A DNA stretch of 64,000 nucleotides from Streptomyces cellostaticus (GTDB lineage Bacteria > Actinomycetota > Actinomycetes > Streptomycetales > Streptomycetaceae): contig NZ_KQ948023.1 of the NCBI RefSeq assembly GCF_001513965.1, positions 62,001 to 126,000 of the forward strand, in the 5' to 3' direction. This document shows positions 1 through 9,245 of this stretch, piece by piece; position 1 is the stretch's first letter, and each line of letters starts with the position of its first letter. The position numbers were made by a program, and so were the translations under genes. A model generated the notes under the pieces. That model ran no database searches. It was given only the letters and a program-made list of their open reading frames with translations, and was not told where the DNA came from.

Positions 1-125
1 ATGAGCGAGCGGAGCGAGCACGCAGCGGCAGGCCGCACCCCGGTCTCCGGCGCGCTCCCGACCGGAGGGTGGGCAGTGTGGCTCGACACGACCGGCTGTA
101 CCCGGAACCGACGGGCGAGGTGCGC

Positions 126-1685
126 ATGAGTCTGTCACTGCGCTTCGCCGCCGGATCGCACAAAGGCATGATCCGGGAAGGCAACGAGGACTCCGGTTAC
201 GCCGGTCCGCGCCTGCTCGCCATCGCCGACGGCATGGGCGGCCAGGCGGCCGGCGAGGTCGCCTCCTCCGAGGTCATCTCCACCCTGGTCACGCTCGACG
301 ACGACGTGCCCGGCTCCGACATCCTCACCTCCCTCGGCACCGCCGTGCAGCGCGCCAACGACCAGCTGCGCGCGATGGTGGAAGAGGACCCGCAGCTGGA
401 GGGCATGGGCACCACCCTCACCGCCCTGCTGTGGACCGGCCAGCGGCTCGGTCTCGTGCACGTCGGCGACTCGCGCGCCTATCTGCTCCGTGACGGCGTG
501 CTCACGCAGATCACCCAGGACCACACCTGGGTGCAGCGGCTCGTCGACGAGGGCCGGATCACCGAGGAAGAGGCCACCACCCACCCGCAGCGCTCCCTGC
601 TGATGCGCGCCCTCGGCAGCGGCGACCACGTCGAGCCCGACCTGTCCATCCGCGAGGTGCGGGCTGGCGACCGCTATCTGATCTGCTCCGACGGTCTGTC
701 CGCCGTCGTCTCCCACCAGACGATCGAGGAGACCCTCGCCAGCTACCAGGGCCCGCAGGAGACCGTGCAGGAGCTGATCCAGCTCGCGCTGCGCGGCGGC
801 GGCCCCGACAACATCACGGTGATCGTCGCCGACGTCCTCGACCTGGACACCGGTGACACCCTCGCCGCACAGCTGTCCGACACCCCGGTCGTGGTCGGCG
901 CCGTCGCCGAGAACCAGCACCATCTGCACGACAACGGCATCATGCAGACCCCGGCCGGCCGCGCCTCCCACCTCGGCCGCCAGGGCCACCGGGCCGGCGG
1001 CGGCGAGTTCGGCCCGCCCGGCTCCGGCGACACCACCGGCTACGTCCCCGCCGGCAGCTTCGGCGACTACACCGACGACGACTTCGTCAAGCCGCGCAAG
1101 AACCGCGCGTGGCTGAAGAGATCGCTGTACGGCGGCCTCGCCCTGGCGGTGATCGGCGGCGGCCTGTACGGCGGTTACCGCTGGACGCAGACGCAGTACT
1201 ACGTCGGCGCCAGCGGCGAGCACGTCGCGCTGTACCGCGGCATCAGCCAGGACCTGGCCTGGGTGTCGCTGTCGAAGGTGGAGAAGGACCACCCCGAGAT
1301 CGAACTCAAGTACCTGCCGCCCTACCAGCAGAAGCAGGTCAAGAACACGATCGCCGCAGGTGGTCTGCAGCAGGCCCAGACGAAGATCGAGGCACTGGCC
1401 CTGCAGGCTTCGGCGTGCAGGAAGCAGGCGGAGCGCACGGCCGCCGAGAGCCAGAAGAACGCCAAGACGGGCCAGGGCGAGGCCGGAGGGACCACGGGAA
1501 CCACCCGCGCCTCCTTCACGTCCAAGGCATCACCGACGCCCAACCCGTCGGGCTCGGCGTCCTCTTCGACGTCCCCCTCGAAGCCGTCGAAGCCCTCGAC
1601 CCCGTCCACGACCGCCACGCCCCACCCCGGCCCGAGCCTCTCCGAGAATGAGCAGAAGGTCGTCGATCAGTGCGGCAAGCAGTAG
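126..1685 (+). CDS. pstP: PP2C-family Ser/Thr protein phosphatase PstP
   Basis: This is a membrane-anchored, metal-dependent phosphatase that reverses Ser/Thr phosphorylation by kinases such as PknB. The catalytic domain covers roughly residues 5-240, with the acidic PP2C motifs REGNED (17-22), DGMGG (35-39), VGDSR and the closing PDNITVIVAD. One transmembrane helix lies near residues 333-353, followed by an extracytoplasmic tail rich in Ser, Thr and Pro. I chose the ATG at 126 because the PP2C fold begins at once; an in-frame GTG at 69 would add 19 residues of no obvious value. It heads the run pstP-rodA-pbpA-pknB, the standard actinobacterial order, with 27 bp to rodA. FHA-domain genes would be expected just outside the window. 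Confidence 0.95.
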   Translation: MSLSLRFAAGSHKGMIREGNEDSGYAGPRLLAIADGMGGQAAGEVASSEVISTLVTLDDDVPGSDILTSLGTAVQRANDQLRAMVEEDPQLEGMGTTLTALLWTGQRLGLVHVGDSRAYLLRDGVLTQITQDHTWVQRLVDEGRITEEEATTHPQRSLLMRALGSGDHVEPDLSIREVRAGDRYLICSDGLSAVVSHQTIEETLASYQGPQETVQELIQLALRGGGPDNITVIVADVLDLDTGDTLAAQLSDTPVVVGAVAENQHHLHDNGIMQTPAGRASHLGRQGHRAGGGEFGPPGSGDTTGYVPAGSFGDYTDDDFVKPRKNRAWLKRSLYGGLALAVIGGGLYGGYRWTQTQYYVGASGEHVALYRGISQDLAWVSLSKVEKDHPEIELKYLPPYQQKQVKNTIAAGGLQQAQTKIEALALQASACRKQAERTAAESQKNAKTGQGEAGGTTGTTRASFTSKASPTPNPSGSASSSTSPSKPSKPSTPSTTATPHPGPSLSENEQKVVDQCGKQ

Positions 1686-1712
1686 GCAAGCCGTGAGAGG
1701 CCCTGTCACACG

Positions 1713-3161
1713 ATGAGCAGTACTACGAATTCGACGCACCACACGTCCACGATCGGCGCGATCGGCGCGCCGAGCCGCCGCAACACCGAGCTGGCCCTGC
1801 TGGTCTTCGCCGTGGTCATCCCGGTGTTCGCCTACGCCAACGTGGGCCTGGCCATCAACGACCAGGTGCCCGCGGGCCTGCTGAGCTACGGCCTGGGCCT
1901 CGGTCTGATGGCCGGCGTCGGCCATCTCGGCGTGCGGAAGTTCGCCCCGTACGCCGACCCGCTGCTGCTGCCGCTGGCCACCCTGCTCAACGGGCTCGGG
2001 CTCGTCATCATCTACCGCCTCGACCAGTCGAAGCTGCTCCAGTCGCTGCCCAACTTCGCCCCGGCCGCGCCCCGACAGCTGCTGTACACCGCGCTGGGCA
2101 TCGCCATGTTCGTCGCCGTGCTGATCTTCCTCAAGGACCACCGCGTCCTGCAGCGCTACACGTACATCTCCATGTTCGCCGCCCTGGTCCTGCTCCTGCT
2201 GCCGCTGGTGCCGGGCCTCGGCGCCGACGTTTTCGGCGCCAAGATCTGGATCCGGGTCCCCGGCCTGGGCACGCTCCAGCCCGGAGAGTTCGCGAAGATC
2301 GTCCTCGCCGTCTTCTTCGCCGGCTACCTGATGGTGAAGCGCGACGCACTCGCCCTCGCCAGCCGCCGCTTCATGGGCCTCTACCTGCCGCGCGGCCGCG
2401 ACCTCGGCCCCATTCTGGTCGTCTGGGCGATCTCGATCCTGATCCTGGTCTTCGAGACCGACCTCGGTACGTCGCTGCTGTTCTTCGGCATGTTCGTGAT
2501 CATGCTGTACGTCGCCACCGAGCGGACCAGCTGGATCGTCTTCGGTCTGCTGATGTCCGCGGTCGGCGCCGTCGGTGTGGCGAGCTTCGAGCCGCACATC
2601 CAGACCCGTGTGCAGGCCTGGCTCAACCCGATGCGCGAGTACAAGCTCAGCCGCCAGATCACCCACGACGGCATCCTCCACTCCGACCAGCTGCAGCAGG
2701 CCCTGTGGGCCTTCGGCTCCGGCGGCACCCTCGGCACCGGCCTCGGCCAGGGCCACTCGGACCTGATCAAGTTCGCCGCCAACTCCGACTTCGTCCTCGC
2801 CACCTTCGGCGAGGAGCTGGGCCTGGCAGGCGTCATGGCGATCCTGCTGATCTACGGCCTGATCGTGGAGCGCGGCGTGCGCACCGCCCTCGCCGCCCGC
2901 GACCCGTTCGGCAAGCTGCTCGCCATCGGACTGTCCGGCGCCTTCGCGCTGCAGGTGTTCGTCGTGGCCGGCGGTGTGATGGGCCTCATCCCGCTCACCG
3001 GTATGACGCTGCCGTTCGTCGCGTACGGCGGTTCTTCCGTGCTCGCCAACTGGGCGCTGATCGGCATCCTGATCCGCATCAGCGACACCGCCCGCCGCCC
3101 CGCGCCCACGCCCGCCAGCAACCCCGACGCCGAGATGACCCAGGTGGTCCGCCCGTCATGA
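1713..3161 (+). CDS. rodA: SEDS-family peptidoglycan glycosyltransferase RodA/FtsW
   Basis: This 482-aa polytopic membrane protein belongs to the SEDS family, which polymerises lipid II into glycan strands with a class B PBP partner. About ten hydrophobic segments are visible from residue 28 on. The conserved C-terminal block is present (GTGLGQGHSDLIKF followed by FVLATFGEELGL), as is the late PFVAYGGSS motif. Its stop overlaps the pbpA ATG as ATGA, so the two are probably translationally coupled, which fits a SEDS-PBP pair. Sequence alone does not settle RodA against FtsW; the operon context favours the RodA-like paralogue next to pbpA and pknB. Confidence 0.93.
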   Translation: MSSTTNSTHHTSTIGAIGAPSRRNTELALLVFAVVIPVFAYANVGLAINDQVPAGLLSYGLGLGLMAGVGHLGVRKFAPYADPLLLPLATLLNGLGLVIIYRLDQSKLLQSLPNFAPAAPRQLLYTALGIAMFVAVLIFLKDHRVLQRYTYISMFAALVLLLLPLVPGLGADVFGAKIWIRVPGLGTLQPGEFAKIVLAVFFAGYLMVKRDALALASRRFMGLYLPRGRDLGPILVVWAISILILVFETDLGTSLLFFGMFVIMLYVATERTSWIVFGLLMSAVGAVGVASFEPHIQTRVQAWLNPMREYKLSRQITHDGILHSDQLQQALWAFGSGGTLGTGLGQGHSDLIKFAANSDFVLATFGEELGLAGVMAILLIYGLIVERGVRTALAARDPFGKLLAIGLSGAFALQVFVVAGGVMGLIPLTGMTLPFVAYGGSSVLANWALIGILIRISDTARRPAPTPASNPDAEMTQVVRPS

Positions 3162-4636
3162 ACAAGCCCCTGCGCCGGATCGCGATCTTCTGCGGACTCC
3201 TCGTCCTGGCCCTGCTGATCCGTGACAACTGGCTCCAGTACGTCAAGGCCGACGAGCTGCGCACCCAGACGGAGAACCGCCGGGTCGCCATCGAGCGGTA
3301 CGCGAACCCGCGGGGCGACATCATCGTCGACGGCGAACCCATAACCGGGTCCGTCGTGGCCAAGAACGGCGACTTCAAGTACAAGCGCACCTACAAGAAC
3401 GGGCCCATGTGGGCACCGGTCACCGGCTACTCCTCGCAGGCCTTCGACGGCAGCCAGCTCGAGAAGATCAACGACGGCATCCTCACCGGCAACGACGACC
3501 GGCTCTTCTTCCGCAACACCCTCGACATGATCACGGGCAAGCAGAAGCAGGGCGGCAACGTCGTCACCACGCTCAACGCGGCCGCGCAGAAGGCGGCGTA
3601 CAACGGCCTCAAGGAAAGGGGCGGCAAGGGCGCCGTGGTCGCGCTCGAGCCGTCCACCGGCAAGATCCTCGCGCTGGCCTCCTACCCGTCGTACGACCCC
3701 TCGTCCTTCGCGGGCAACACCAACAAGGACGCCAAGGCCTGGAACAGCCTGCAGAAGAACAACAACCCCGCTGACCCGATGCAGAACCGGGCGCTGCGCG
3801 AGACCTACCCGCCGGGCTCCACCTTCAAGGTGGTCACCGCGGCGGCCGCGCTGGAGAACGGCAAGTACACCTCGGCCGACCAGCCGACCGACTCGCCGCT
3901 GCCGTGGACCATGCCGGGCACCACCACCCAGCTGAAGAACGAGGGCAGCATCCCCTGCAAGAACGCGACCATGCGGGTCGCGCTGCAGTACTCCTGCAAC
4001 ACCGTCTTCGGCAAGATCGGCTCCGACCTCGGCAACGACAAGATGCTGGCCGAGGCGAAGAAGTTCGGCTTCGCCGCCGAGCAGTTCACCCCGATCCGCT
4101 CCAACGCCTCGGTCTTCTCCTCCGGCATGAACCAGTCGCAGACCGCGCTGTCCTCCATCGGCCAGTACAACACCGCGGCCACCCCGCTGCAGATGGCCAT
4201 GGTCGCCTCGGCGGTCGCCAACGACGGCAAGCTGATGAAGCCGTACATGGTCAGCGAGCTGAGTACCCACAATCTGGACGTCATCGAGCAGACCAAGCCG
4301 CAGGAGCTGAGCCAGCCGCTCTCCACGCAGAACGCGCAGATCCTCCAGCAGATGATGGAGACGGTCGTCGAGAAGGGCACCGGCACCAACGCGCAGATCG
4401 GCGGCGGCGTCACGGTCGGCGGCAAGACCGGTACCGCCCAGCACGGTGTGGCGAACAGTGCGAACCCGTACGCGTGGTTCATCTCCTTCGCCAAGCTCAG
4501 CGACGGCAGCTCGCCGGTCGCCGTGGCCGTGGTGATCGAGGACGAGAGCGCGAACCGCGACGACATCTCCGGTGGCGGCCTGGCCGCGCCGATCGCGAAG
4601 GACGTCATGAAGGCGGTCATCGACGCCAAAAAGTGA
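3158..4636 (+). CDS. pbpA: Class B penicillin-binding protein PbpA (transpeptidase)
   Basis: This is a D,D-transpeptidase that crosslinks peptidoglycan outside the membrane. The 492-aa protein has one N-terminal signal-anchor helix (about residues 8-22), a short dimerisation region and a penicillin-binding domain. The active-site motifs are STFK with Ser221, SCN (279-281) and KTG (423-425). The ATG at 3158 overlaps the rodA stop by four bases. The length is near that of mycobacterial PbpA. PknB-type kinases phosphorylate PbpA in mycobacteria, so joint regulation with the downstream kinase is a reasonable inference. Confidence 0.94.
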   Translation: MNKPLRRIAIFCGLLVLALLIRDNWLQYVKADELRTQTENRRVAIERYANPRGDIIVDGEPITGSVVAKNGDFKYKRTYKNGPMWAPVTGYSSQAFDGSQLEKINDGILTGNDDRLFFRNTLDMITGKQKQGGNVVTTLNAAAQKAAYNGLKERGGKGAVVALEPSTGKILALASYPSYDPSSFAGNTNKDAKAWNSLQKNNNPADPMQNRALRETYPPGSTFKVVTAAAALENGKYTSADQPTDSPLPWTMPGTTTQLKNEGSIPCKNATMRVALQYSCNTVFGKIGSDLGNDKMLAEAKKFGFAAEQFTPIRSNASVFSSGMNQSQTALSSIGQYNTAATPLQMAMVASAVANDGKLMKPYMVSELSTHNLDVIEQTKPQELSQPLSTQNAQILQQMMETVVEKGTGTNAQIGGGVTVGGKTGTAQHGVANSANPYAWFISFAKLSDGSSPVAVAVVIEDESANRDDISGGGLAAPIAKDVMKAVIDAKK

Positions 4637-4805
4637 CCCTGCACACGTCCCCTTCACATCGCTGCACGTTGCGATACCGGTCCTGTATCGGGTTACGGGC
4701 TTGGCCAGGTCACACACAGCGAGCCGGGTACGGTAGGCCCGGACGGCAGCCTCCGGCCGCACGCACACGGCGGCCGGGACCGACGGAGAGGGCTGGTAGG
4801 TAGCT

Positions 4806-6803
4806 ATGGAAGAGCCGCGTCGCCTCGGCGGCCGGTACGAGCTGGGCCAGGTGCTCGGCCGTGGTGGCATGGCGGAGGTCTACCTCGCGCATGACACCCG
4901 GCTCGGCCGCACCGTGGCAGTGAAGACGCTGCGCGCGGACCTCGCGCGTGATCCGTCCTTCCAGGCCCGCTTCCGCCGGGAGGCCCAGTCGGCCGCCTCG
5001 CTCAACCATCCCGCGATCGTCGCTGTTTACGACACGGGCGAGGACTACATCGACGGGGTTTCGATCCCGTACATCGTCATGGAGTACGTAGACGGCTCCA
5101 CGCTCCGTGAACTGCTCCACTCCGGCCGCAAGCTCCTGCCCGAGCGCGCGATGGAGATGACCATCGGCATCCTCCAGGGCCTGGAGTACGCCCACCGCAG
5201 CGGCATCGTCCACCGTGACATCAAGCCGGCGAACGTCATGCTGACCCGCAACGGTCAGGTCAAGGTGATGGACTTCGGTATCGCCCGCGCGATGGGCGAC
5301 TCCGGCATGACCATGACCCAGACGGCCGCGGTGATCGGCACGGCCCAGTACCTGTCCCCGGAGCAGGCGAAGGGCGAGCAGGTCGACGCCCGCTCGGACC
5401 TGTATTCGACGGGCTGCCTCCTCTACGAGCTGCTGACGGTACGCCCGCCGTTCGTCGGCGACTCCCCCGTGGCGGTCGCTTACCAGCACGTGCGCGAGGA
5501 ACCGCAGGCGCCCAGCGTCTTCGACCCCGAGATCACCCCCGAAATGGACGCCATCGTCCTGAAGGCGCTGGTCAAGGACCCGAACTACCGCTACCAGTCG
5601 GCCGACGAGATGCGCGCCGACATCGAGGCCTGCCTCGACGGCCAGCCGGTCGCGGCGACGGCCGCGATGGGCACGGTGGGCTACGGCGGCTACCCCGACG
5701 ACCAGCCGACGACGGCGCTGCGTCCGGACGCCGGCGCGGGAGCGACGACCATGCTCCCGCCGATGAACCCGGACGACGGCGGCTACGGCTACGACGACCG
5801 CACCGACCGGCGCCGCCCGCAGAAGAAGAACACCACCTCCACGATCCTCCTCGTCGTCGCCGGCCTCCTGGTCCTGGTCGGCGCGATCCTGATCGGGAAG
5901 TGGGTGGTCAGCGCGAAGAACACGGACGGGACCATCTCGGCCCCGAACTTCGTCGGCAACAGCTACACCACCGCCCAGAAGATGGCCGAGAACTCGGACC
6001 TGAAACTGGCACAGCCCACGCGCAAGCCGTGCGCCGCCCAGCCCAAGGGCAACGTCTGCTCCCAGGACCCCAAGCCGGGCGCGGACGTCAAGAAGGGCGA
6101 CACGATCAACCTGGTGGTGTCGACCGGCGCGCCCAAGGTCGTGGTGCCGAGCGTCGTCGGCAAGAGCTTCGCCGACGCCGAGGCGACGCTCGGGAGCGAC
6201 AAATACCAGTTCGACGTCGTGAAAAAGGAAGAGGTGTCCCCAGAGCAGGCAGGCACCGTCCTGAAGCAGGACCCGGTGCTGGGCACGGAGGTCCAGAAGG
6301 GCTCCAAGATCACCCTCACGGTCGCCAAGGCCGAGGAGAAGGTCACGGTTCCCGGCGACCTCGTCGGCAAGTCCTGCGACGACGCGAAGGCCGAGCTGCA
6401 GAACCTGGGCCTGGCACCGAACTGCGCCGACACGCCGACCAACGACCCCAACCAGGACGGCAAGGTCATCTCGACCAACCCGGCAGCGGGCCAGCAGCTC
6501 TCCAAGAACACGCCCATCGTGATCAACGTCGGCAAGGCCCAGGGCCAGCAGCAGACGCAGGTGCCGAACATCCAGGGCCGCAAGCTCAAGGACGCCAAGG
6601 CCATGCTGCAGCAGGCCGGCCTGCAGGTCGGCAACATCACGGGCTCGCAGGACGACAACGCCATCGTCTTCTCGTCCAACCCGGGCCAGGGCAGCGCGGT
6701 CCAGACGGGCTCGCCGGTCGACCTGGTCACCATCGGCCAGGGCGGCAACGGGAACAACGGCGGCAACGACGGCGGCACCCTCTTCGGTGGCACCAACGGC
6801 TGA
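4806..6803 (+). CDS. pknB: PASTA-domain Ser/Thr protein kinase PknB
   Basis: This 665-aa receptor kinase senses cell-wall fragments and controls growth and division. The N-terminal kinase domain (about 11-275) has the glycine loop GRGGMAEVYLAHD, the ATP-anchoring Lys39 in AVKTL, the catalytic loop HRDIKPANVM near residue 136, DFG near 156 and the APE-like SPEQ. A linker leads to a transmembrane helix near 346-368 and then four extracellular PASTA repeats (about 378-650), ending in a Gly/Asn-rich tail. It follows pbpA after 169 bp, so it may also have its own promoter. The kinase and the phosphatase PstP bracket the two wall synthases. Confidence 0.96.
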   Translation: MEEPRRLGGRYELGQVLGRGGMAEVYLAHDTRLGRTVAVKTLRADLARDPSFQARFRREAQSAASLNHPAIVAVYDTGEDYIDGVSIPYIVMEYVDGSTLRELLHSGRKLLPERAMEMTIGILQGLEYAHRSGIVHRDIKPANVMLTRNGQVKVMDFGIARAMGDSGMTMTQTAAVIGTAQYLSPEQAKGEQVDARSDLYSTGCLLYELLTVRPPFVGDSPVAVAYQHVREEPQAPSVFDPEITPEMDAIVLKALVKDPNYRYQSADEMRADIEACLDGQPVAATAAMGTVGYGGYPDDQPTTALRPDAGAGATTMLPPMNPDDGGYGYDDRTDRRRPQKKNTTSTILLVVAGLLVLVGAILIGKWVVSAKNTDGTISAPNFVGNSYTTAQKMAENSDLKLAQPTRKPCAAQPKGNVCSQDPKPGADVKKGDTINLVVSTGAPKVVVPSVVGKSFADAEATLGSDKYQFDVVKKEEVSPEQAGTVLKQDPVLGTEVQKGSKITLTVAKAEEKVTVPGDLVGKSCDDAKAELQNLGLAPNCADTPTNDPNQDGKVISTNPAAGQQLSKNTPIVINVGKAQGQQQTQVPNIQGRKLKDAKAMLQQAGLQVGNITGSQDDNAIVFSSNPGQGSAVQTGSPVDLVTIGQGGNGNNGGNDGGTLFGGTNG

Positions 6804-6824
6804 CACTCGCCTCTACCAGCCCTG

Positions 6825-6848
6825 CCCGGCCCCCTTCCCGGGGCCGGG
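6825..6848 (+). terminator. Hairpin terminator after pknB
   Basis: A perfect 9-bp stem (CCCGGCCCC with GGGGCCGGG) and a 6-base loop lie 21 bp after the pknB stop. There is no long T-run, as is common in Streptomyces. Confidence 0.75.
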
Positions 6849-7541
6849 TTCCGCCTTATGGCCACCCTGACGGCCAGCGAAGCTGGTCGTCAGCTTGCCT
6901 TCCGTCATGCGACAGGGACAGCAGCGGATTAGGGATCTCCGCCGCAGCCTTTCTATCTCCCTCAAGCTGCGCCACCGAGAAGTCCTGACGCCGAAGAATA
7001 AGTTCGGCCAGGGCAAATAGGAAATGCGCAGCCCGTCCAATCCGCCAGTACACACTCCGATCATCAGCTTTGTCCGTCCAATCAAGCCCCCCTGGCGCAC
7101 GGGGCATGACTACCGCGATTCAGGCACGACTCGGTTCTGGACACTTCGCAGGCTGCCTCTGACCGGTCTAGATGTCGCCGCCATGCCAGCACCGTGACCG
7201 CCATCCACACCTTCCCCACCGAGCAGCATCCGGCTCCAAGCGACCGCACCGGTCTTGCCCGATGCCATCTCTCGAGGTCCTCCAACGTTTTGAGGTACCG
7301 GACTGAGATCTGCACCACTACTTGCCGCCGATCACTGCAGAGCAGAACAGCCACTGCATCAAGATTGAAACAAGCTCAACAAGACCATATCGGGCAAATA
7401 TCACATTTTAGGCATTCTTGAAGTTGGCGAGATCATGTCGCCCGCATAATCGATAAATCTTGACACGCTTTCGATCATTTATGACACTGAGCATCAGTTC
7501 CTAGAGGAACCGCGGGGAAGAGCCCTTGACCAGGGAGAAGA
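6849..7541. other. Low-GC gap of about 690 bp without a convincing gene
   Basis: This stretch is clearly poorer in GC than its surroundings, most strongly from about 7300. Short reading frames exist on the minus strand (6856-7107 and 7082-7354), but neither has a good ribosome site or a family I recognise. The 6856-7107 frame looks mildly protein-like and may be a relic. A TTGACA at 7460-7465 could be the -35 box for the secreted protein gene at 7542, although the -10 is unclear. The composition suggests foreign DNA. Confidence 0.5.
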
Positions 7542-7889
7542 ATGAATAAGAAGCTAGCCACCGCACTGCTCGCCAGCACATTCTCAAGCATATTGCTGGT
7601 TAGCGTCCCGAATTCTGCCTATGCTGCATCCCCGTCATGCACGCTGCCTGAGATGTGCACCTGGACAGGGAAGAACTACACGGGCCACAAGTATTCGTCG
7701 GGCCTGCTCAAGAATTTGTGCTATCTGAACAACAGGGTCCGTTCAACGAAGCACAACACCAACATAGAGGTGCGTTACTACCCCGACAAGAATTGCGCAT
7801 CCAAGAAATATTACGACTCATCTTGGGACTTCATCAACCTCGACGGCGAAACGGGTTGGGCAGTGTATAGCTACAAACGGATTTCCTGA
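7542..7889 (+). CDS. Small secreted cysteine-containing protein, peptidase inhibitor I36-like
   Basis: This encodes a 115-aa secreted protein. Residues 1-28 form a Sec signal peptide (Lys-Lys, hydrophobic core, then SAYA before AS). The mature part is short, with paired cysteines and the pattern C-x5-CTWTGKNYTG, which resembles the I36 family of Streptomyces metalloproteinase inhibitors and related small secreted proteins. The family call is tentative; no inhibitory role is proven. GGGAGAAG just upstream is a clear ribosome site. Codon use is unlike the neighbours, with many A/T-ending codons (AAT, TAT, TCA, ATA), pointing to acquisition by transfer. Confidence 0.8.
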   Translation: MNKKLATALLASTFSSILLVSVPNSAYAASPSCTLPEMCTWTGKNYTGHKYSSGLLKNLCYLNNRVRSTKHNTNIEVRYYPDKNCASKKYYDSSWDFINLDGETGWAVYSYKRIS

Positions 7890-7920
7890 TATTTAAGGAA
7901 GTTCGCAGGAACCATCAAAA

Positions 7921-7956
7921 TGGAAGCCCGGAGTCGTTGACAGCTCCGGGCTTCCA
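7921..7956. terminator. Strong hairpin terminator after the secreted protein gene
   Basis: A perfect 13-bp stem pairs 7921-7933 with 7944-7956 (TGGAAGCCCGGAG and its complement) and is followed by CTTT. It separates the secreted protein gene from the nuclease gene. Confidence 0.85.
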
Positions 7957-8099
7957 CTTTGTGGAACTTCGCGCGGTGGCTGTACTGCAGTGCCCCTGTC
8001 GATCGTGTCTTCGCATGTCACGAGTCGTTGACGGGTGGGGTGGGGTATCGAGCCTCTGCCCTGGCTGTACGGCCACGACACAAGCCGAAGGGGCAGAAC

Positions 8100-9149
8100 G
8101 TGATCAACGAATCGGCGCTGCTGGAATCGAAGACCCTGCGCGACAGCGTGCTGGAGCGGACTGACGTACTCGACAGAGTCAAGGCACTGTCGCTGCTGCC
8201 GGACGGGATGCATGTGACGACGGCGATGGTGGCGGCGTACTTCGGAGTCACCGTAGAGGCGATCCGGCAGCTCAAGGCACGGCACCGCGAAGAGCTCACC
8301 TGCAACGGCATGGTGACGCTCCAGGGCCGTGACCTCGCAGAATTTAAGCGTGACGTCTTGTCACGCTATCCGGGAAGTTATCCACAGCCTCGATCGAGCC
8401 TGACTCTCTACTCCCGTCGAGCCATCCTCAACGTCGCCATGCTCCTCCGCGACAGCGAGGTCGCACGCCAGGTACGCACGTACCTGCTCGACATGGAGCA
8501 CCTGGCACGGACCCAGCCCATGGAAAGTCCAGCGCAACCGGACGCCGTCTCCCTCGACGACCGCATCGACCAGCGCATCACCCACATCCTCGGCAAGACC
8601 GTCGTGCCGATGTTCAACGCCCTGATCGAAACCTCGGGCGAACACCGCAAGGAGCTGATCGCCCTGCGGGCGGGAGTCCAGCGCATCGAGCGCCGGCTCC
8701 ATCAGCACCACGCACGGCTGCAGAGGCTCGAAGGGACGCGAGACGACCGGCCCGCCATCGGGGTCATGGCCGCCATGGATGCCATGAACGGCCGCACGTT
8801 CGAGCAGCACATCGCCAAACTGCTGCGCCGCGACGGCTGCACCAACGTCGTCGTACAGGGCGGGCACGGAGACCGGGGCGTCGACATCATCGGGCTCACG
8901 GCCGACGGGCGGCGCCTCGTCGTCCAGTGCAAAAGGTTCGCGCCCTACCTCTCCATCACCAGCCCCGACGTCCAGAAGTTCGTCGGGGCGGCCAAGGTGC
9001 TGTACTCCGCGGACGTGGCGCTCTTCGTCGCGACGTGCCCCTTCACCCCTGAGGCCCTGCACATCGCCGCCGAGGGCGGGATCACCGCCGTACACCGTGG
9101 GGTGCTGGAGGAGTGGAGCGCAGGGGAACCGCTGAAGATCCTGGAGTAG
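8100..9149 (+). CDS. Mrr-type restriction endonuclease with N-terminal DNA-binding-like region
   Basis: This 349-aa protein has a C-terminal Mrr_cat-like nuclease domain (about 225-345). Motif GRTFEQHIAKLLRRDG is followed by GDRGVDII (catalytic Asp near 262) and the VQCKRF signature (QxK, about 275-278), the usual active site of type IV, modified-DNA-cutting Mrr enzymes. The N-terminal half holds a possible helix-turn-helix (AAYFGVTVEAIRQLKARH) and a segment near 100-140 like those in phage antirepressor-type proteins, then a probable coiled linker. I chose GTG 8100, with GAAGGGGC upstream, over a frame open to 7959, because the extra residues look non-coding. It sits alone between two terminators and has no methylase partner. 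Confidence 0.85.
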   Translation: MINESALLESKTLRDSVLERTDVLDRVKALSLLPDGMHVTTAMVAAYFGVTVEAIRQLKARHREELTCNGMVTLQGRDLAEFKRDVLSRYPGSYPQPRSSLTLYSRRAILNVAMLLRDSEVARQVRTYLLDMEHLARTQPMESPAQPDAVSLDDRIDQRITHILGKTVVPMFNALIETSGEHRKELIALRAGVQRIERRLHQHHARLQRLEGTRDDRPAIGVMAAMDAMNGRTFEQHIAKLLRRDGCTNVVVQGGHGDRGVDIIGLTADGRRLVVQCKRFAPYLSITSPDVQKFVGAAKVLYSADVALFVATCPFTPEALHIAAEGGITAVHRGVLEEWSAGEPLKILE

Positions 9150-9166
9150 GTACGGCCTGACGCAAA

Positions 9167-9207
9167 AAGGCCCGAAGCCGCAAGAGCAAGTTGCGGCTTC
9201 GGGCCTT
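9167..9207. terminator. Bidirectional terminator between the Mrr gene and the sortase operon
   Basis: A perfect 17-bp stem pairs 9167-9183 with 9191-9207, with A-runs on one flank. It lies between converging genes. Confidence 0.9.
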
Positions 9208-9245
9208 CGCCATGCTAGGTGGCTGAGCTCCCGCAAAGAGCTCAG

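Noticed and set aside
4710-6806. 698-codon minus-strand frame opposite pknB
   Set aside because: It has no family resemblance and extreme Arg/Ala/Val content typical of antisense frames; pknB on the other strand is certain.
6856-7107. 83-codon minus-strand frame after pknB
   Set aside because: It looks mildly protein-like, but starts without a ribosome site in AT-richer DNA and matches nothing I know; kept only as a possible relic in the gap entry.
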